Origin: an uncultured Bacteroidota bacterium
GTDB taxonomy: Bacteria > Bacteroidota > Bacteroidia > Bacteroidales > VadinHA17
NCBI GenBank assembly: GCA_903824785.1
Contig: CAIJYD010000056.1
Location: forward strand, 1 to 62,114
Direction: 5' to 3'
DNA length: 62,114 nt
The notes beneath the pieces are model-generated. The model was not told where the DNA came from. It was given only the letters and a program-made list of their open reading frames with translations, and made no database searches. This document shows, piece after piece, positions 36,384-45,813 of the stretch (position 1 is the first letter of the stretch; each line of letters opens with the position of its first letter). A program made the translations under genes and the position numbers.

Positions 36384-37322
36384 CTATTGTTTTCTGATCG
36401 GAATTAAGAGAGAGCGATTTATCTTTTCATAAAGTTCGTTTGCAGGGCTAACTTCAAAGTGTTCATAGCAAATCATTTCTGAGATTGAGTAACCCATTGA
36501 ATCAATATAATTATGGTTTAACGCAATAAGTGAATTCAATGTATCATTAATGTCCCCTGTCATTTTGTAATTGAGATACAGACCTTTATTAAATGTAAGA
36601 ATAACGATTCCTTTGTTTGGTTTAACCTCAGAACTCAATTCAATTCCACAAAGATACCGGCATTTATCGGGAGGTGTTAAATAGGGAATGTCGAGCCAGA
36701 TTCCGAAGAATCTTGTGGCAGGAGAAATTAGTTGTTGTGGAACAGCCCATTGAATAAGGCTTTTAAAAGCAAAGGATATGTTCTCCCTGTGACTGAGAGT
36801 TGTCTGGATAGCTGCAATTTTGAAAGAATACATTGTGCTGATTACAGGTTCGGAAGATATTTTTACAGAATCGATTTTTTCCTGAATATCAGAAACAGGA
36901 GTTATCCATTGTGCTTCCTGTTCATTTGGAGACCGGTTTCTCTTCTTTTTTATCTCCTGCATCATATTTCCCGGAAGTTTCCTGTAGTTATCAGCAGAAA
37001 TGCCATAATAATTTTTAAAAGCCCGGCTGAATACTGAGTTGGAAGAAAAGCCGCAACCTGACGCAATTTCATTAATCGGCAGATAGGGGAAGATCTTTAT
37101 GAAATGTGCAGCTCTTTCCAGCCTGAGTCGGATTACATATTGCTTGGGTGTTTCCAATACTGCCTCAGTAAAGATTTTCTGAAAGTGGAATGGAGAATAA
37201 TTGGCTAATTCCGATAAGGTTTTCAGAGAAACATCGCCGGTAAGGGTCACATTTATATAATTCTGAACCTTCATTACAACCTGCTGGTATTCAGGTTTAA
37301 TAAAATGATTGTGTATGTGCAT
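36384..37322 (-). CDS. AraC-family regulator with GyrI-like effector domain
   Basis: 312 residues. The N-terminal about 115 residues are two helix-turn-helix motifs of the AraC/XylS type (LSELANYSPFHFQKIF and INEIASGCGFSSNSVFSRAF). The C-terminal about 155 residues are a GyrI-like small-molecule-binding domain (FFGIWLDIPYLTPPDKCRYL). This architecture is typical of Rob/SoxS-like multidrug or stress regulators. It lies between the methyltransferase and the oxidoreductase, all on the minus strand. A full -7 box (TATCTTTG) at 37340-37347 indicates its own promoter. Confidence 0.88.
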   Translation of the reverse strand: MHIHNHFIKPEYQQVVMKVQNYINVTLTGDVSLKTLSELANYSPFHFQKIFTEAVLETPKQYVIRLRLERAAHFIKIFPYLPINEIASGCGFSSNSVFSRAFKNYYGISADNYRKLPGNMMQEIKKKRNRSPNEQEAQWITPVSDIQEKIDSVKISSEPVISTMYSFKIAAIQTTLSHRENISFAFKSLIQWAVPQQLISPATRFFGIWLDIPYLTPPDKCRYLCGIELSSEVKPNKGIVILTFNKGLYLNYKMTGDINDTLNSLIALNHNYIDSMGYSISEMICYEHFEVSPANELYEKINRSLLIPIRKQ

Positions 37323-37339
37323 GGTTATTTACTCCGGAG

Positions 37340-37347
37340 CAAAGATA
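37340..37347 (-). promoter_or_regulatory. -7 promoter box of the AraC/GyrI gene
   Basis: The minus strand reads TATCTTTG, a full TAnnTTTG match, 17 bp upstream of the ATG at 37322. A distinct -33 box is not obvious. Confidence 0.5.
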
Positions 37348-37454
37348 ATAAAACAGTAGTAATGCGTTTTATTTCATTCCATCAATGAATAGAGAATGTA
37401 ATTTTGCGCAGTTATGTAAAAAGAAATAAGTATTTATTAGCTGAAAGCTTTCAC

Positions 37455-38033
37455 TTATTTTTGTTTTTGGCCTAAACTTTCAGCGGTTTTTAACCATTCA
37501 GCTCTCTTCTTTTCGCTGGCTGTTCTTATAGGACCAAATGAGGTGATTTTTACCGGCTTGATACCTGAAAATTCAAGAACTCCCACCTTCATTGCATGGT
37601 GACCGGCATTTCGGTTAATAAGCCAGTAATACCATTTAGGAGTATCCATTGTTACAATCAGTCGTGCTGTTTTCCCTGTTAATAGTTTATCCCAAAGGGG
37701 TGAATTATCACGATATGCGAAAGCAAATTTTGGAAGAAAAACTCTGTCAATGAACCCCTTTAATAATGCAGGATAGGTACTCCACCAGTTAGGATACACT
37801 ATTACTATATGGTCAGATTCAGAAATATCATGCTGAATTGTTACCAGATCCGGTTCAAGTTCGGTGCGGTGTCTGTAACCAAATTTCAAAACAGGATTGA
37901 ACTCCAGTTCGGTAAGGTTCACCAGTTTGCATGGAGCTCCGGAGGCATCAGCACCCTTTTTATAAATTGCAGCCAGTGCGGAGCAAAAACTTTCTTTATC
38001 GGGATGTCCGTTAATGATCAATACTTTTTTCAT
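37455..38033 (-). CDS. NAD(P)H-dependent flavodoxin-fold oxidoreductase (MdaB/KefF-like)
   Basis: 192 residues, normal for the family. The N-terminus KVLIINGHPDKESFCSAL is the FMN-phosphate loop. IVYPNWWSTYPALLKGFIDR is the flavin-binding motif of the NQO1/KefF/MdaB group. These enzymes reduce quinones or electrophiles with NAD(P)H. The upstream region (38131-38219) carries a second copy of the promoter/operator block found before the TonB-LytS-LytTR operon, suggesting the gene belongs to the same regulon. It precedes the AraC/GyrI gene by about 130 bp. Confidence 0.9.
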   Translation of the reverse strand: MKKVLIINGHPDKESFCSALAAIYKKGADASGAPCKLVNLTELEFNPVLKFGYRHRTELEPDLVTIQHDISESDHIVIVYPNWWSTYPALLKGFIDRVFLPKFAFAYRDNSPLWDKLLTGKTARLIVTMDTPKWYYWLINRNAGHHAMKVGVLEFSGIKPVKITSFGPIRTASEKKRAEWLKTAESLGQKQK

Positions 38034-38130
38034 TTTTCCAAGATTATTTTATTAATAAATGTGATTTGTTTTATATCAATCCATGAATAATCAGTCTGTT
38101 CTTCATGGAAATCTTATTTCAACTTTCTGG

Positions 38131-38219
38131 TAAAGTTATTTATGTTATTCCGAACGGAAAATAAAACCTTACGAAATATGAAAACAGGAAGATGAATGAA
38201 GATTTTCGAAGACGAATCA
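38131..38219 (-). promoter_or_regulatory. Promoter and LytTR-type operator, copy B (oxidoreductase gene)
   Basis: The minus-strand -7 box TAACTTTA (38131-38138, 7 of 8 matches) is followed upstream by GTTATTCCG at 38144 and then by GAAGATGA at 38188-38195 and GAAGACGA at 38208-38215 (plus spelling; 20-bp period). Order and spacing are the same as in copy A: 5 bp between -7 box and GTTATTCCG, and about 49 bp from box to first repeat. About three quarters of the bases agree by eye. The remainder of the 413-bp gap 38034-38446 shows no supported gene. Confidence 0.55.
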
Positions 38220-38446
38220 ACAATGGAAGGTCAGAGTCGGACTTGTAATGGTTCCTTTAACCTGTTAAAGGTGAAGTCCTTCATCCAGGTGAACTTATTC
38301 AACTCATGTTCACAATTATCAATGTCTCTGGGAGTACAAAAACAAAAGGTTAATTTTTACTTCTCCTGCCATTTGGTTCAGGAAGCAGGAAAGTGTTGCA
38401 GCTTTAAGGAAGTCCCTGAAATGTTAAAACATTTGAACTGCCATAA

Positions 38447-39871
38447 TCACAGACCTGCAATTTTTCTTATCATACCCCTGAAAATTATACCATGAAAAGG
38501 AAGGACACTATACCAGTAAATTCTACCCCATAGTCCTAATGGTCTGAATGTTGCTGTCTGATGAACTACTTGCTGATTGTCTATTTTGAATTCCAGCCAG
38601 GCATCTCCCGGCAATTTCATTTCAGCAAACAGAAGCAATCTCCTTTCATTTCTGTCGGCTATCAGAACACGCCAGAAATCAAGGGCATCTCCTGGGGATA
38701 TTTCCGATTGATTTTTTCTGCCTCTTCTTAATCCAACACCCCCAAAAAGTTTATCAATGAAGCCACGTATGCCCCATAACCAGTCGGCATAGTACCAGCC
38801 GTTTGCACCTCCTATTGACCAGATCTTTTCAAATGAATAGTCGCTGTTGGTAACCTTAAGTTTCCTGTAATCAAAAAAACAGCCACGGAAAGGTACTGTA
38901 GTATGCCTTGATATTCCATCATTCAGTGTATCGGATGTTAAGGCATCTTTCCAGCTCGACTCTACCTTATTCATCTCAATTTTTTCAAATGCTTCAATTA
39001 TAGCTTCTTCATAACTTACGGGAACTATTCCCAGAATTTCATTCAAATTGTTTTCTCTGCATATTACCTCAACTTTCATACTGTCAACCAGGTTTTGTGC
39101 AAGAGAATAGGAGGTTGAAGTAATAAAATAGAGCCAGTATGAAGACAATTTAGGAGTCATAATGGGAACAATTCCAATCCGGCGCTTAAGTCCTCTTACT
39201 TTTGCAAATCGTAACAGCATAAGCTTATATGTCAGAATATCAGGTCCTCCGATATCGTAATTGTGGTTGAATGTATTTTCATTTAATAATACACGGGAAA
39301 GGAATTCGATGACATTCCGAACAGCAATAGGTTGAGAACGGGTATTTAACCATATGGGAGCAATCATCACAGGGAGCTTCTCAACAAGGTCTCTGATTAT
39401 TTCAAAAGAAGCACTTCCTGATCCAATAATTATTCCTGCCCTTAATGTTGTTAACGAATATGTCCCTGAGCTTAAAATTTTTTCAACATTTTTCCGGCTG
39501 GACAGGTGCTTTGATAATATATCTTCATTAACTATTCCGCTCAGGTAAATCACTTGCCTGGCTTTTGTTTGCTGAATCCTTTCTTTAAAATTGAAAGTCG
39601 AAATCTCCTCCATCTTTTCAAAATCGCCAGTTGAAGTGGACATTGAGTGAATCAGGTAGTAGGCGGCATCAATGTCTGATGGTATTCTCTGAAGTGTTTC
39701 GGGTTTTAAAAAATCAACCTCGATAACTGATAATAATTGCGATTTATACCGTTCGGAGTTAAACCTGTTAATATCACGTACACAACAAATTACCTCATGC
39801 CCACTGGTTAGCAAAACAGGCAATAATCTTTGTGCAATATATCCAGTCGCACCTGTCAGAAGTATTCTCAT
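38447..39871 (-). CDS. SDR-family oxidoreductase with DUF2867 domain
   Basis: 474 residues. The N-terminal atypical short-chain dehydrogenase module begins RILLTGATGYIAQRLL (NAD(P)-binding GxxGxxA-type loop) and has AAYYLIHSMST and VIYLSGIV. Residues about 330-474 are DUF2867: GANGWYYADWLWGIRGF, GDALDFWRVL, PGDAWLEFKI and RPLGLWGRIYWY. The combination is a well-known uncharacterised family of about this length. No metabolic partner is evident. It stands alone, with the beta-barrel gene diverging at 40141. Confidence 0.88.
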   Translation of the reverse strand: MRILLTGATGYIAQRLLPVLLTSGHEVICCVRDINRFNSERYKSQLLSVIEVDFLKPETLQRIPSDIDAAYYLIHSMSTSTGDFEKMEEISTFNFKERIQQTKARQVIYLSGIVNEDILSKHLSSRKNVEKILSSGTYSLTTLRAGIIIGSGSASFEIIRDLVEKLPVMIAPIWLNTRSQPIAVRNVIEFLSRVLLNENTFNHNYDIGGPDILTYKLMLLRFAKVRGLKRRIGIVPIMTPKLSSYWLYFITSTSYSLAQNLVDSMKVEVICRENNLNEILGIVPVSYEEAIIEAFEKIEMNKVESSWKDALTSDTLNDGISRHTTVPFRGCFFDYRKLKVTNSDYSFEKIWSIGGANGWYYADWLWGIRGFIDKLFGGVGLRRGRKNQSEISPGDALDFWRVLIADRNERRLLLFAEMKLPGDAWLEFKIDNQQVVHQTATFRPLGLWGRIYWYSVLPFHGIIFRGMIRKIAGL

Positions 39872-40140
39872 ATATTTTTATTAATAGCAATAATATTCAT
39901 TTTCGAAAAAGGTTCTGATGGACTTACAGGATTGGTGACAGAAATAGAAGGATTATGTAAAGGTAAGGGTTTTGCAGAATAATAGCTGTAATAGTTTTGC
40001 TAATCAGGAGTTAAAGACTTTCATCGGTTCGAAAAGTCAATTATGAGTAAAAAATTTATAAGCTCATGATTCGAAATACTAAATGCGTTATATTTCAAAG
40101 TTATTTTGTACTTTTAATGAAATCTTGAGCCTTTAGCAAT

Positions 40141-41271
40141 ATGATGAGATTGAATCGTGCTTTAATTTTAGTACTATTATTACTGCATTTTTCTTTAAAT
40201 GGGAATGGTCAGCCATCATCAAGGCTCGGAATTGAGCTGGGGGTAGTAAGTTCAATACCTCAGGAATTTACCAGTATTTATGGTACAACATATTTTGCTC
40301 CATCCCTGATAAGTCCGGTTTTAGGTGTAAAATGGCTCTGGTCAAAGAATAAATCCTTTGAATTTTCAGGGGGACTTCAATACGAAATGTATGGAACCAG
40401 GTTTCGGAAAAATGATATGCCAACTCCACACTATACATACATCGAAAATATTACTTTTCATAAACTTTGCTTTCCTCTGACTGCGGGGCTGAATATTAAA
40501 CTTACTGACGGGTTAAGTACAATTGTTTCAGCCGGAATACGTCCCAACCTGATGGTCTCCGGAAATTATTTCGTCGAAAGAAATGAACGGATGGGCTCAC
40601 AAACTTATACACATCAATATATTTATAATCCCCTAATCAGTGAATGGGGTCTCAATGCGGCTGAGAGGGTTGCTTTTCAATACGCATTCGGAGTTTCTGC
40701 TCGTTTAAAAAATAACGAGGTTTCTATAAATTATATTCCGGGCTATCAAATCAGATTCGAGAAATTTATTTATCCCCCATATTACAGGGAGCTGATGAAT
40801 AATGAGTTTACGATCAGTTTGATCCATTTGTTTTCCCCACTTAAGACTAAATCCGGTACTCAAAACGTTGGAGCGGAGGAGACTCTGTTTTTGAAAAATT
40901 CAATCGGAGTCTATTTCGGGTACGTAGAAGGTAATTTGTATTATGAAAGGAATCTTTTAAGCTTCCGGAGATCAAGATTAAATGTACGAACAGGATTAGG
41001 GTACTTTACACTACCGACTTCCGGAGGAGATATTTATTCTAAGAATATTATTTTTAACATTTCCTTCCCATACATCACAGGGGAAAAAAATTCACATCTG
41101 GAGCTTGATCTGGGTTTGAAATATCTTGTGGTACCTGGAAGTATTCCTGATACATTTTTCCCAGATATTTTTGCCGGTTACCGTTATGAAAAACCTTCGG
41201 GCAGATTTTTCTTCAGAGCAGGCGTTTCATCTCTGTCATTAATTAATCTTGGGTGTGGATTGAATTTCTGA
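40141..41271 (+). CDS. Predicted outer-membrane beta-barrel protein
   Basis: 376 residues with a Sec signal (cleavage about residue 23, NGNGQ). The rest alternates amphipathic strands rich in aromatic and Gly residues (for example FEFSGGLQYEMYG, LELDLGLKYLVV) and ends in the aromatic LGCGLNF, as usual for outer-membrane barrels. No named family was recognised; PorT-like or general 'outer membrane beta-barrel' domains are candidates. A 9-bp inverted repeat (GATACCTGA at 41270, TCAGGTATC at 41331) follows the stop. Confidence 0.6.
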   Translation: MMRLNRALILVLLLLHFSLNGNGQPSSRLGIELGVVSSIPQEFTSIYGTTYFAPSLISPVLGVKWLWSKNKSFEFSGGLQYEMYGTRFRKNDMPTPHYTYIENITFHKLCFPLTAGLNIKLTDGLSTIVSAGIRPNLMVSGNYFVERNERMGSQTYTHQYIYNPLISEWGLNAAERVAFQYAFGVSARLKNNEVSINYIPGYQIRFEKFIYPPYYRELMNNEFTISLIHLFSPLKTKSGTQNVGAEETLFLKNSIGVYFGYVEGNLYYERNLLSFRRSRLNVRTGLGYFTLPTSGGDIYSKNIIFNISFPYITGEKNSHLELDLGLKYLVVPGSIPDTFFPDIFAGYRYEKPSGRFFFRAGVSSLSLINLGCGLNF

Positions 41272-41438
41272 TACCTGAGTCTGCTTATATTCCGTTATTC
41301 AAATCCTGATTTCAGCTATATTCATTTTTTTCAGGTATCTGAAATACGTACTCATCTATGAGACAATTTGTAAATTGTTTGTGTAAATTCATTGTTTGAA
41401 ATTTAAAGTATAAGTCGATAACAAAACCGATCCAAATT

Positions 41439-43751
41439 ATGGCCGATTCAAACTTACCATCTTCAGACAGATCACAAAACTATCGCAGCAGCCGCAGGAC
41501 ATTTTTTAAGCAGGCAGCTGGAGCATCCCTTGCTATTTCAGGCGCAGGTGTTCTTGATCCCCTTGTAATCAGTAGTCAATCAGGCATTTATAAAAATGAA
41601 ATTCCCTGGTACAGGCGGATCACCAGATGGGGGCAAACAAATATTACCGAAAATGACCCACCGATATATGATATCAGTTGGTGGCGAAACCACTGGAAAA
41701 GAACCGGGACAGAAGGGGTAATAATAAATGCAGGGGGTATCATAGCTTATTATCCGACGAAAATTCCTTTTCATTTTCAGACAGAATATCTTCAGAAACG
41801 TGATCTTTTTGGTGAATTATGTCGTGCAGCCCATGAAGATGGACTTGTGGTTTTTGCCCGTATGGATTCAAACAGGGCTCATGAGGATTTATATAAAGCT
41901 CATCCAGACTGGTTTGCTGTGGATTCTGAAGGAAAACCTTACAGGGCAGCTGATCTTTACATAACCTGCGTAAACAGTCCTTATTATATTGAACAAATTC
42001 CTTCGATACTTACAGAAATATCTGTTAACTATCACCCTGAAGGGTTTACTGATAACAGCTGGAGCGGACTTGGCCGCGATTCAATTTGCTATTGCGATAA
42101 TTGTAAAAAAAGTTTCAGGGAAAAAACAGGGAAGGAAATTCCGGTCATAAAGGACTGGGATAGCCCTGACTATAAACTCTGGATAAGGTGGAATTACGAC
42201 AGGAGACTTGAAATCTGGGATATGAACAACCGCACCACTAAAGCAGCCGGAGGTCCTGATTGTATCTGGGCCGGGATGAACAGCGGTTCAGTAAGCAATC
42301 AGTCGAGAAGCTTCAGGGATTATAAGGCGATCTGCCAGCGTGCCGATATTATTATGCTCGATCATCAGTCTCGCAGTGATTCAACAGGATTCCAGGGCTT
42401 ATCAGATACGGGCAAGCTTATTCATGGTATTTTAGGCTGGGAAAAATTGATCCCCGACAGTATGGCAATGTATCAGGCCGGACGACCCACTTTTCGTTTA
42501 TCGTCCAAGCCTGTACATGAAGCAAGGATGTGGATGATTGAAGGATTCGCAGGAGGAATACAGCCCTGGTGGCATCATATTTCAGCATATCACGAAGACA
42601 GGAGAATGTATCACACAGCAGAACCCGTCTTTCAATGGTACGGAAAAAATGAAAAGTACCTCATTAACCGTCTGCCTTTGAGCACAGTTGGTGTTGTATG
42701 GTCACAGGAGAATACAGATTTTTATGGCCGGGATCAGGCTGATCTTCTTATTGATTCCCCATGGAACGGAATCACACAGGCATTAATAAGAGCAAGAATT
42801 CCATATGTGCCAGTTCATGCTGATGATATAGAACGGGAAGCTTCAGGATTAAGACTGCTTATTCTTCCAAATTTAGGAAGTTTGACTAAATCGCAGATAG
42901 TTAGCATAAAAAAGTTTGTGGATAGTGGGGGTGGCTTGTTTGCTACAGGCGAAAGCAGTCTTTATGATGAAGCAGGGACTAAACTGGATGATTATGCTTT
43001 AGGTGACATTTTCGGAGCTCATGTTTTAACCGGAAACAAATCCTTACCTGACCGTACTCTTCATACCTATCTGCGACTTTATCCGCAGATGCGAAGTCAT
43101 GTTTACGGCCCGAAATCGGGTAAAGAACCGCCTGTCACAGGAACCAGACATCAGGTCCTCAATGGATTTGAACTGACCGACATTCTTCCGTTCGGGGGTA
43201 CTCTCGATCCTTTGACAGTTGATAAGGATTCCTCAGTTGTCATGACTTTTATTCCTGAGTTTCCAATTTATCCCCCTGAAACATCATGGATGCGGGAGCC
43301 GGAAACAAATATTCCGGGACTCATTTTAAGGAGCCTTTCCAATGGAAGCAGGATTGCATTTATGCCGGCTGATCTCGACAGGCAATTTGCACGATATAAT
43401 TTACCTGATCACGGTGATCTGATCAGTAATATTATTCTTTGGACCTCAAACAGCGATATTCCTCTTAAAGTTGAAGGACCGGGCCTGATAGATTGTAACC
43501 TTTATCATCAGAAGGGAAGGCTGATACTTCACCTTACAAACCTTACCAGCGCAGGAACATGGCGAGCCCCTCTGCATGAATACATATCAGTTGGTCCTCT
43601 TACAATCAAAGTAAAACTGACAGACGATGTAAAGGGAGAGAATCTGAATCTCCTGGTTGCAGATATGATATTGACTGCACAGGTTATTGATGGCTGGAGT
43701 CTCTTTACCTTAAATTCGATCTTAAATTATGAAGTTGTGGTCCTGACCTGA
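41439..43751 (+). CDS. Tat-exported glycosidase-like protein (hypothetical glycosyl hydrolase 6 family)
   Basis: 770 residues. The N-terminus has a twin-arginine motif (SSRRTFFKQAAG), so a folded or cofactor-bound state may be exported. Residues about 60-420 resemble the 'hypothetical glycosyl hydrolase 6' barrel: GTEGVIINAGG, VVFARMDSNR, FTDNSWSGLG and a Cys cluster CYCDNCKKSF. Residues about 420-560 look like the GH42-type trimerisation/GATase-like domain (STVGVVWSQENTDF, LRLLILPNLGSL), with beta-sandwiches at the end. The same plan is seen at 11805-13862, which uses a Sec signal. The substrate is unknown; alpha-L-fucoside- or galactoside-type activity is only a guess. Confidence 0.68.
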   Translation: MADSNLPSSDRSQNYRSSRRTFFKQAAGASLAISGAGVLDPLVISSQSGIYKNEIPWYRRITRWGQTNITENDPPIYDISWWRNHWKRTGTEGVIINAGGIIAYYPTKIPFHFQTEYLQKRDLFGELCRAAHEDGLVVFARMDSNRAHEDLYKAHPDWFAVDSEGKPYRAADLYITCVNSPYYIEQIPSILTEISVNYHPEGFTDNSWSGLGRDSICYCDNCKKSFREKTGKEIPVIKDWDSPDYKLWIRWNYDRRLEIWDMNNRTTKAAGGPDCIWAGMNSGSVSNQSRSFRDYKAICQRADIIMLDHQSRSDSTGFQGLSDTGKLIHGILGWEKLIPDSMAMYQAGRPTFRLSSKPVHEARMWMIEGFAGGIQPWWHHISAYHEDRRMYHTAEPVFQWYGKNEKYLINRLPLSTVGVVWSQENTDFYGRDQADLLIDSPWNGITQALIRARIPYVPVHADDIEREASGLRLLILPNLGSLTKSQIVSIKKFVDSGGGLFATGESSLYDEAGTKLDDYALGDIFGAHVLTGNKSLPDRTLHTYLRLYPQMRSHVYGPKSGKEPPVTGTRHQVLNGFELTDILPFGGTLDPLTVDKDSSVVMTFIPEFPIYPPETSWMREPETNIPGLILRSLSNGSRIAFMPADLDRQFARYNLPDHGDLISNIILWTSNSDIPLKVEGPGLIDCNLYHQKGRLILHLTNLTSAGTWRAPLHEYISVGPLTIKVKLTDDVKGENLNLLVADMILTAQVIDGWSLFTLNSILNYEVVVLT

Positions 43752-43794
43752 GATTTACATTCAGGTAGAAAAGTATCCGGTATTATTAACTTTT

Positions 43795-45450
43795 TTATTT
43801 ATCGGAGTTTACCTTCACATCCTTGAACATAAATGGGTTATCGCTGATCCTCAGGGCTTTGCCGCTGGTAATCGTTACGTTCCTGAGAATGACTTCCCGG
43901 GTTTTGACATAGGGAAACTTCTCCACGTAGGAATCGTTGGTCATGAGTGGATTAAAATTTGCAAATATGGCGGGACCCTGGAGGTCAGCTGGAAGTTTGG
44001 AGTCGTCGATACGAAGGTTTTCTATTGTGATTCGTTCAGGCATATAACTTGTGTAGCCGAAATCATGCTGCCCTGAATATGAACCTCCGATAATGCTGGC
44101 GTTTGTCGTTCCGTTTCCGGCCGGCACGAAAACGCAGTTGCGGATGAGGAGTTCTCCCTGCCATGTACTGCCATAGTCGGAACGCAGATTGATGAGACTC
44201 CTTCCATAGATAGTGGAATTTTCCACAGTAAAGGTTCCGCAACCAATGGCGTTTATTCCCTGATGCCCCAGAGTTGAGTTGCGGATGGTGGCATTGGCAA
44301 CACCCATGTGGGCATCGAACCGGGATAAAATACAATTGTCATAAACAAGATTCTTGCAGTAATTGGATCCCAGAATCCCCCAGTACCTGCTGTCATTGAT
44401 ATCATTCGTTTGCCTGCAGTTTATGAATGACACATTGAGAGCACGGTTGAGGGATAGGTCGTAGGTACCCATGGCGACGGGAACACCTGCCGACCCGATA
44501 GTCTGGTACACTTTGTGGCCGGTAAGGATGGTATTGGTAATGGTAACGTAGGCACAATCGCCGATATTGATGAAGCCGCCGTAGGGTGCTCCGTTGTCCC
44601 CTTCACCGGTGACGTTGTGTTCCAGACCGGTAACCAGGACATTGGACCGCCTGATCGCGATGCCACGGTTGTAGTAGGTGTATTTCGATTCAGCCTTGTT
44701 GGCAATGGTGGTGAAACGTCCTCCGGTGATGGTAAGTGGAGTCTCATCAATAGGGAGGGCTGTGATATCTGTGATCTGGTCGAAATCCCAGATGATAGGA
44801 GCGTTAATATCCAGATTGCCGTCTTTATCAACTATAAAAATATCTGTCTGCGCGGATCCGTTATTTTGATTTGCCCCAAACCGTATGTATCGTACAATCC
44901 TGGAATTAGTGACTGTGACAAGGCAGGTTCCGGGGAAGGAGATGTCAATTTTCTTCTGATTCCTCTTGAGGGAAGAAATCCCCTCAGGTTTGAATGGTTG
45001 CAGGCTGGAACTAACCAGAAAAACATTTGTATTACGGTTCCGGACATCCGTATCGTTAATAATAAAGGCAGCTTTGCCGAAGTCGGTGTTGGTCCGGATT
45101 ACTGCCGTGCGGTCTTTCCCACTGATATAGTAAGTGGCTGCATCGTCTGCTTTCACAGGAAGGCCCTGCTGATTGGCGAACGCGTGGGCTGCAGCGATGG
45201 CGTCTATATCATCGGTTTTTCCATCGCCAATGGCACCGAAATCACTATAGCGAACGACCCCATTGGCTTTAATTTTAAGGGCATCCTTTGGAGATACATT
45301 TATAAGTAACTCCCCTTTCTCATTTGTTCGTACCTCTGTTTTATTCTTTTCGGAAGTTATAACCACATTTTCAAGAGGGTTTTTGGTCTGCCCCAGTACC
45401 ATGCCGGAAACACTGGAAAGCAGGAAGAGAAATACGAGTATATTTTTCAT
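43795..45450 (-). CDS. Secreted right-handed beta-helix (pectin-lyase-fold) protein
   Basis: 551 residues with a Sec signal (SGMVLGQ, about residue 21). YSDFGAIGDGKTDD (about residue 69) is the classic entry to a pectate-lyase-like helix, as in GH28, PL and tailspike-type proteins. Later coils have repeated Asn/Ile ladders (TNTILTGHKVYQ, VENSTIYGRSLINL, ENLRIDDSKL). An insert of about 150 residues after the first coils resembles other Bacteroidota secreted helices. Lyase, hydrolase or epimerase activity cannot be told apart by eye. It runs convergent to the Tat glycosidase gene. Confidence 0.75.
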   Translation of the reverse strand: MKNILVFLFLLSSVSGMVLGQTKNPLENVVITSEKNKTEVRTNEKGELLINVSPKDALKIKANGVVRYSDFGAIGDGKTDDIDAIAAAHAFANQQGLPVKADDAATYYISGKDRTAVIRTNTDFGKAAFIINDTDVRNRNTNVFLVSSSLQPFKPEGISSLKRNQKKIDISFPGTCLVTVTNSRIVRYIRFGANQNNGSAQTDIFIVDKDGNLDINAPIIWDFDQITDITALPIDETPLTITGGRFTTIANKAESKYTYYNRGIAIRRSNVLVTGLEHNVTGEGDNGAPYGGFINIGDCAYVTITNTILTGHKVYQTIGSAGVPVAMGTYDLSLNRALNVSFINCRQTNDINDSRYWGILGSNYCKNLVYDNCILSRFDAHMGVANATIRNSTLGHQGINAIGCGTFTVENSTIYGRSLINLRSDYGSTWQGELLIRNCVFVPAGNGTTNASIIGGSYSGQHDFGYTSYMPERITIENLRIDDSKLPADLQGPAIFANFNPLMTNDSYVEKFPYVKTREVILRNVTITSGKALRISDNPFMFKDVKVNSDK

Positions 45451-45547
45451 AAGAGTCTGTTTTTTACTTATTCAATCTGAATTGTTTGTCAGGAATTAAA
45501 TCCGGGCGTATAGATAATCATAAGCCGGCAATTTTCACACATAAATG

Positions 45548-45555
45548 CAAAAATA
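45548..45555 (-). promoter_or_regulatory. Candidate -7 box of the beta-helix gene
   Basis: The minus strand reads TATTTTTG, a full TAnnTTTG match, with a leader of about 90 nt to the ATG at 45450. A TTTG lies 14 bp upstream, closer than the usual spacing. Confidence 0.35.
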
Positions 45556-45787
45556 ATCGAAATCTTATACAAACCCTGATTCTATTGCGTACCTACGGCA
45601 CTTAAAATAAATAGGGGTTTTTGTAACCACAACCGACAAAAAATTCACCATTCACGATTAATTATCATGGCCTTTATTACAATATAATGTTGGGCATTCC
45701 ACTTACTGGTAATCGATTCGGTAAAATTAAAAGCACTATTTATAAAAATATGAATTTCTTAAACAAATATGTGTAAACAAAAATATG

Positions 45788-45809
45788 TAAACAATAATGT
45801 TTATATTTG
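45788..45809 (+). promoter_or_regulatory. Palindromic operator overlapping the -7 box of the toxin-antitoxin pair
   Basis: TAAACA-ATAA-TGTTTA (45788-45803) is a perfect inverted repeat. It overlaps TATATTTG (45802-45809), a full TAnnTTTG -7 box, 5 bp before the ATG at 45814. Two direct ATATGT(GT)AAACAA copies precede it at about 45768-45794. A palindrome over the promoter fits autorepression by the XRE antitoxin. The ATG is so near the box that the mRNA may be leaderless or nearly so. Confidence 0.5.
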
Positions 45810-45813
45810 TATT

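Noticed and set aside
38196-38495. Possible 99-residue protein on the plus strand
   Set aside because: It begins inside the repeated operator block and runs into the 3' end of the SDR gene on the other strand, with no domain.
41270-41339. Inverted repeat GATACCTGA/TCAGGTATC as a terminator
   Set aside because: The 52-base loop and lack of a T-run after the second arm make an intrinsic terminator unlikely.
44515-45309. 264-residue plus-strand frame
   Set aside because: It is antisense to the beta-helix gene, whose signal peptide and strand pattern are convincing.
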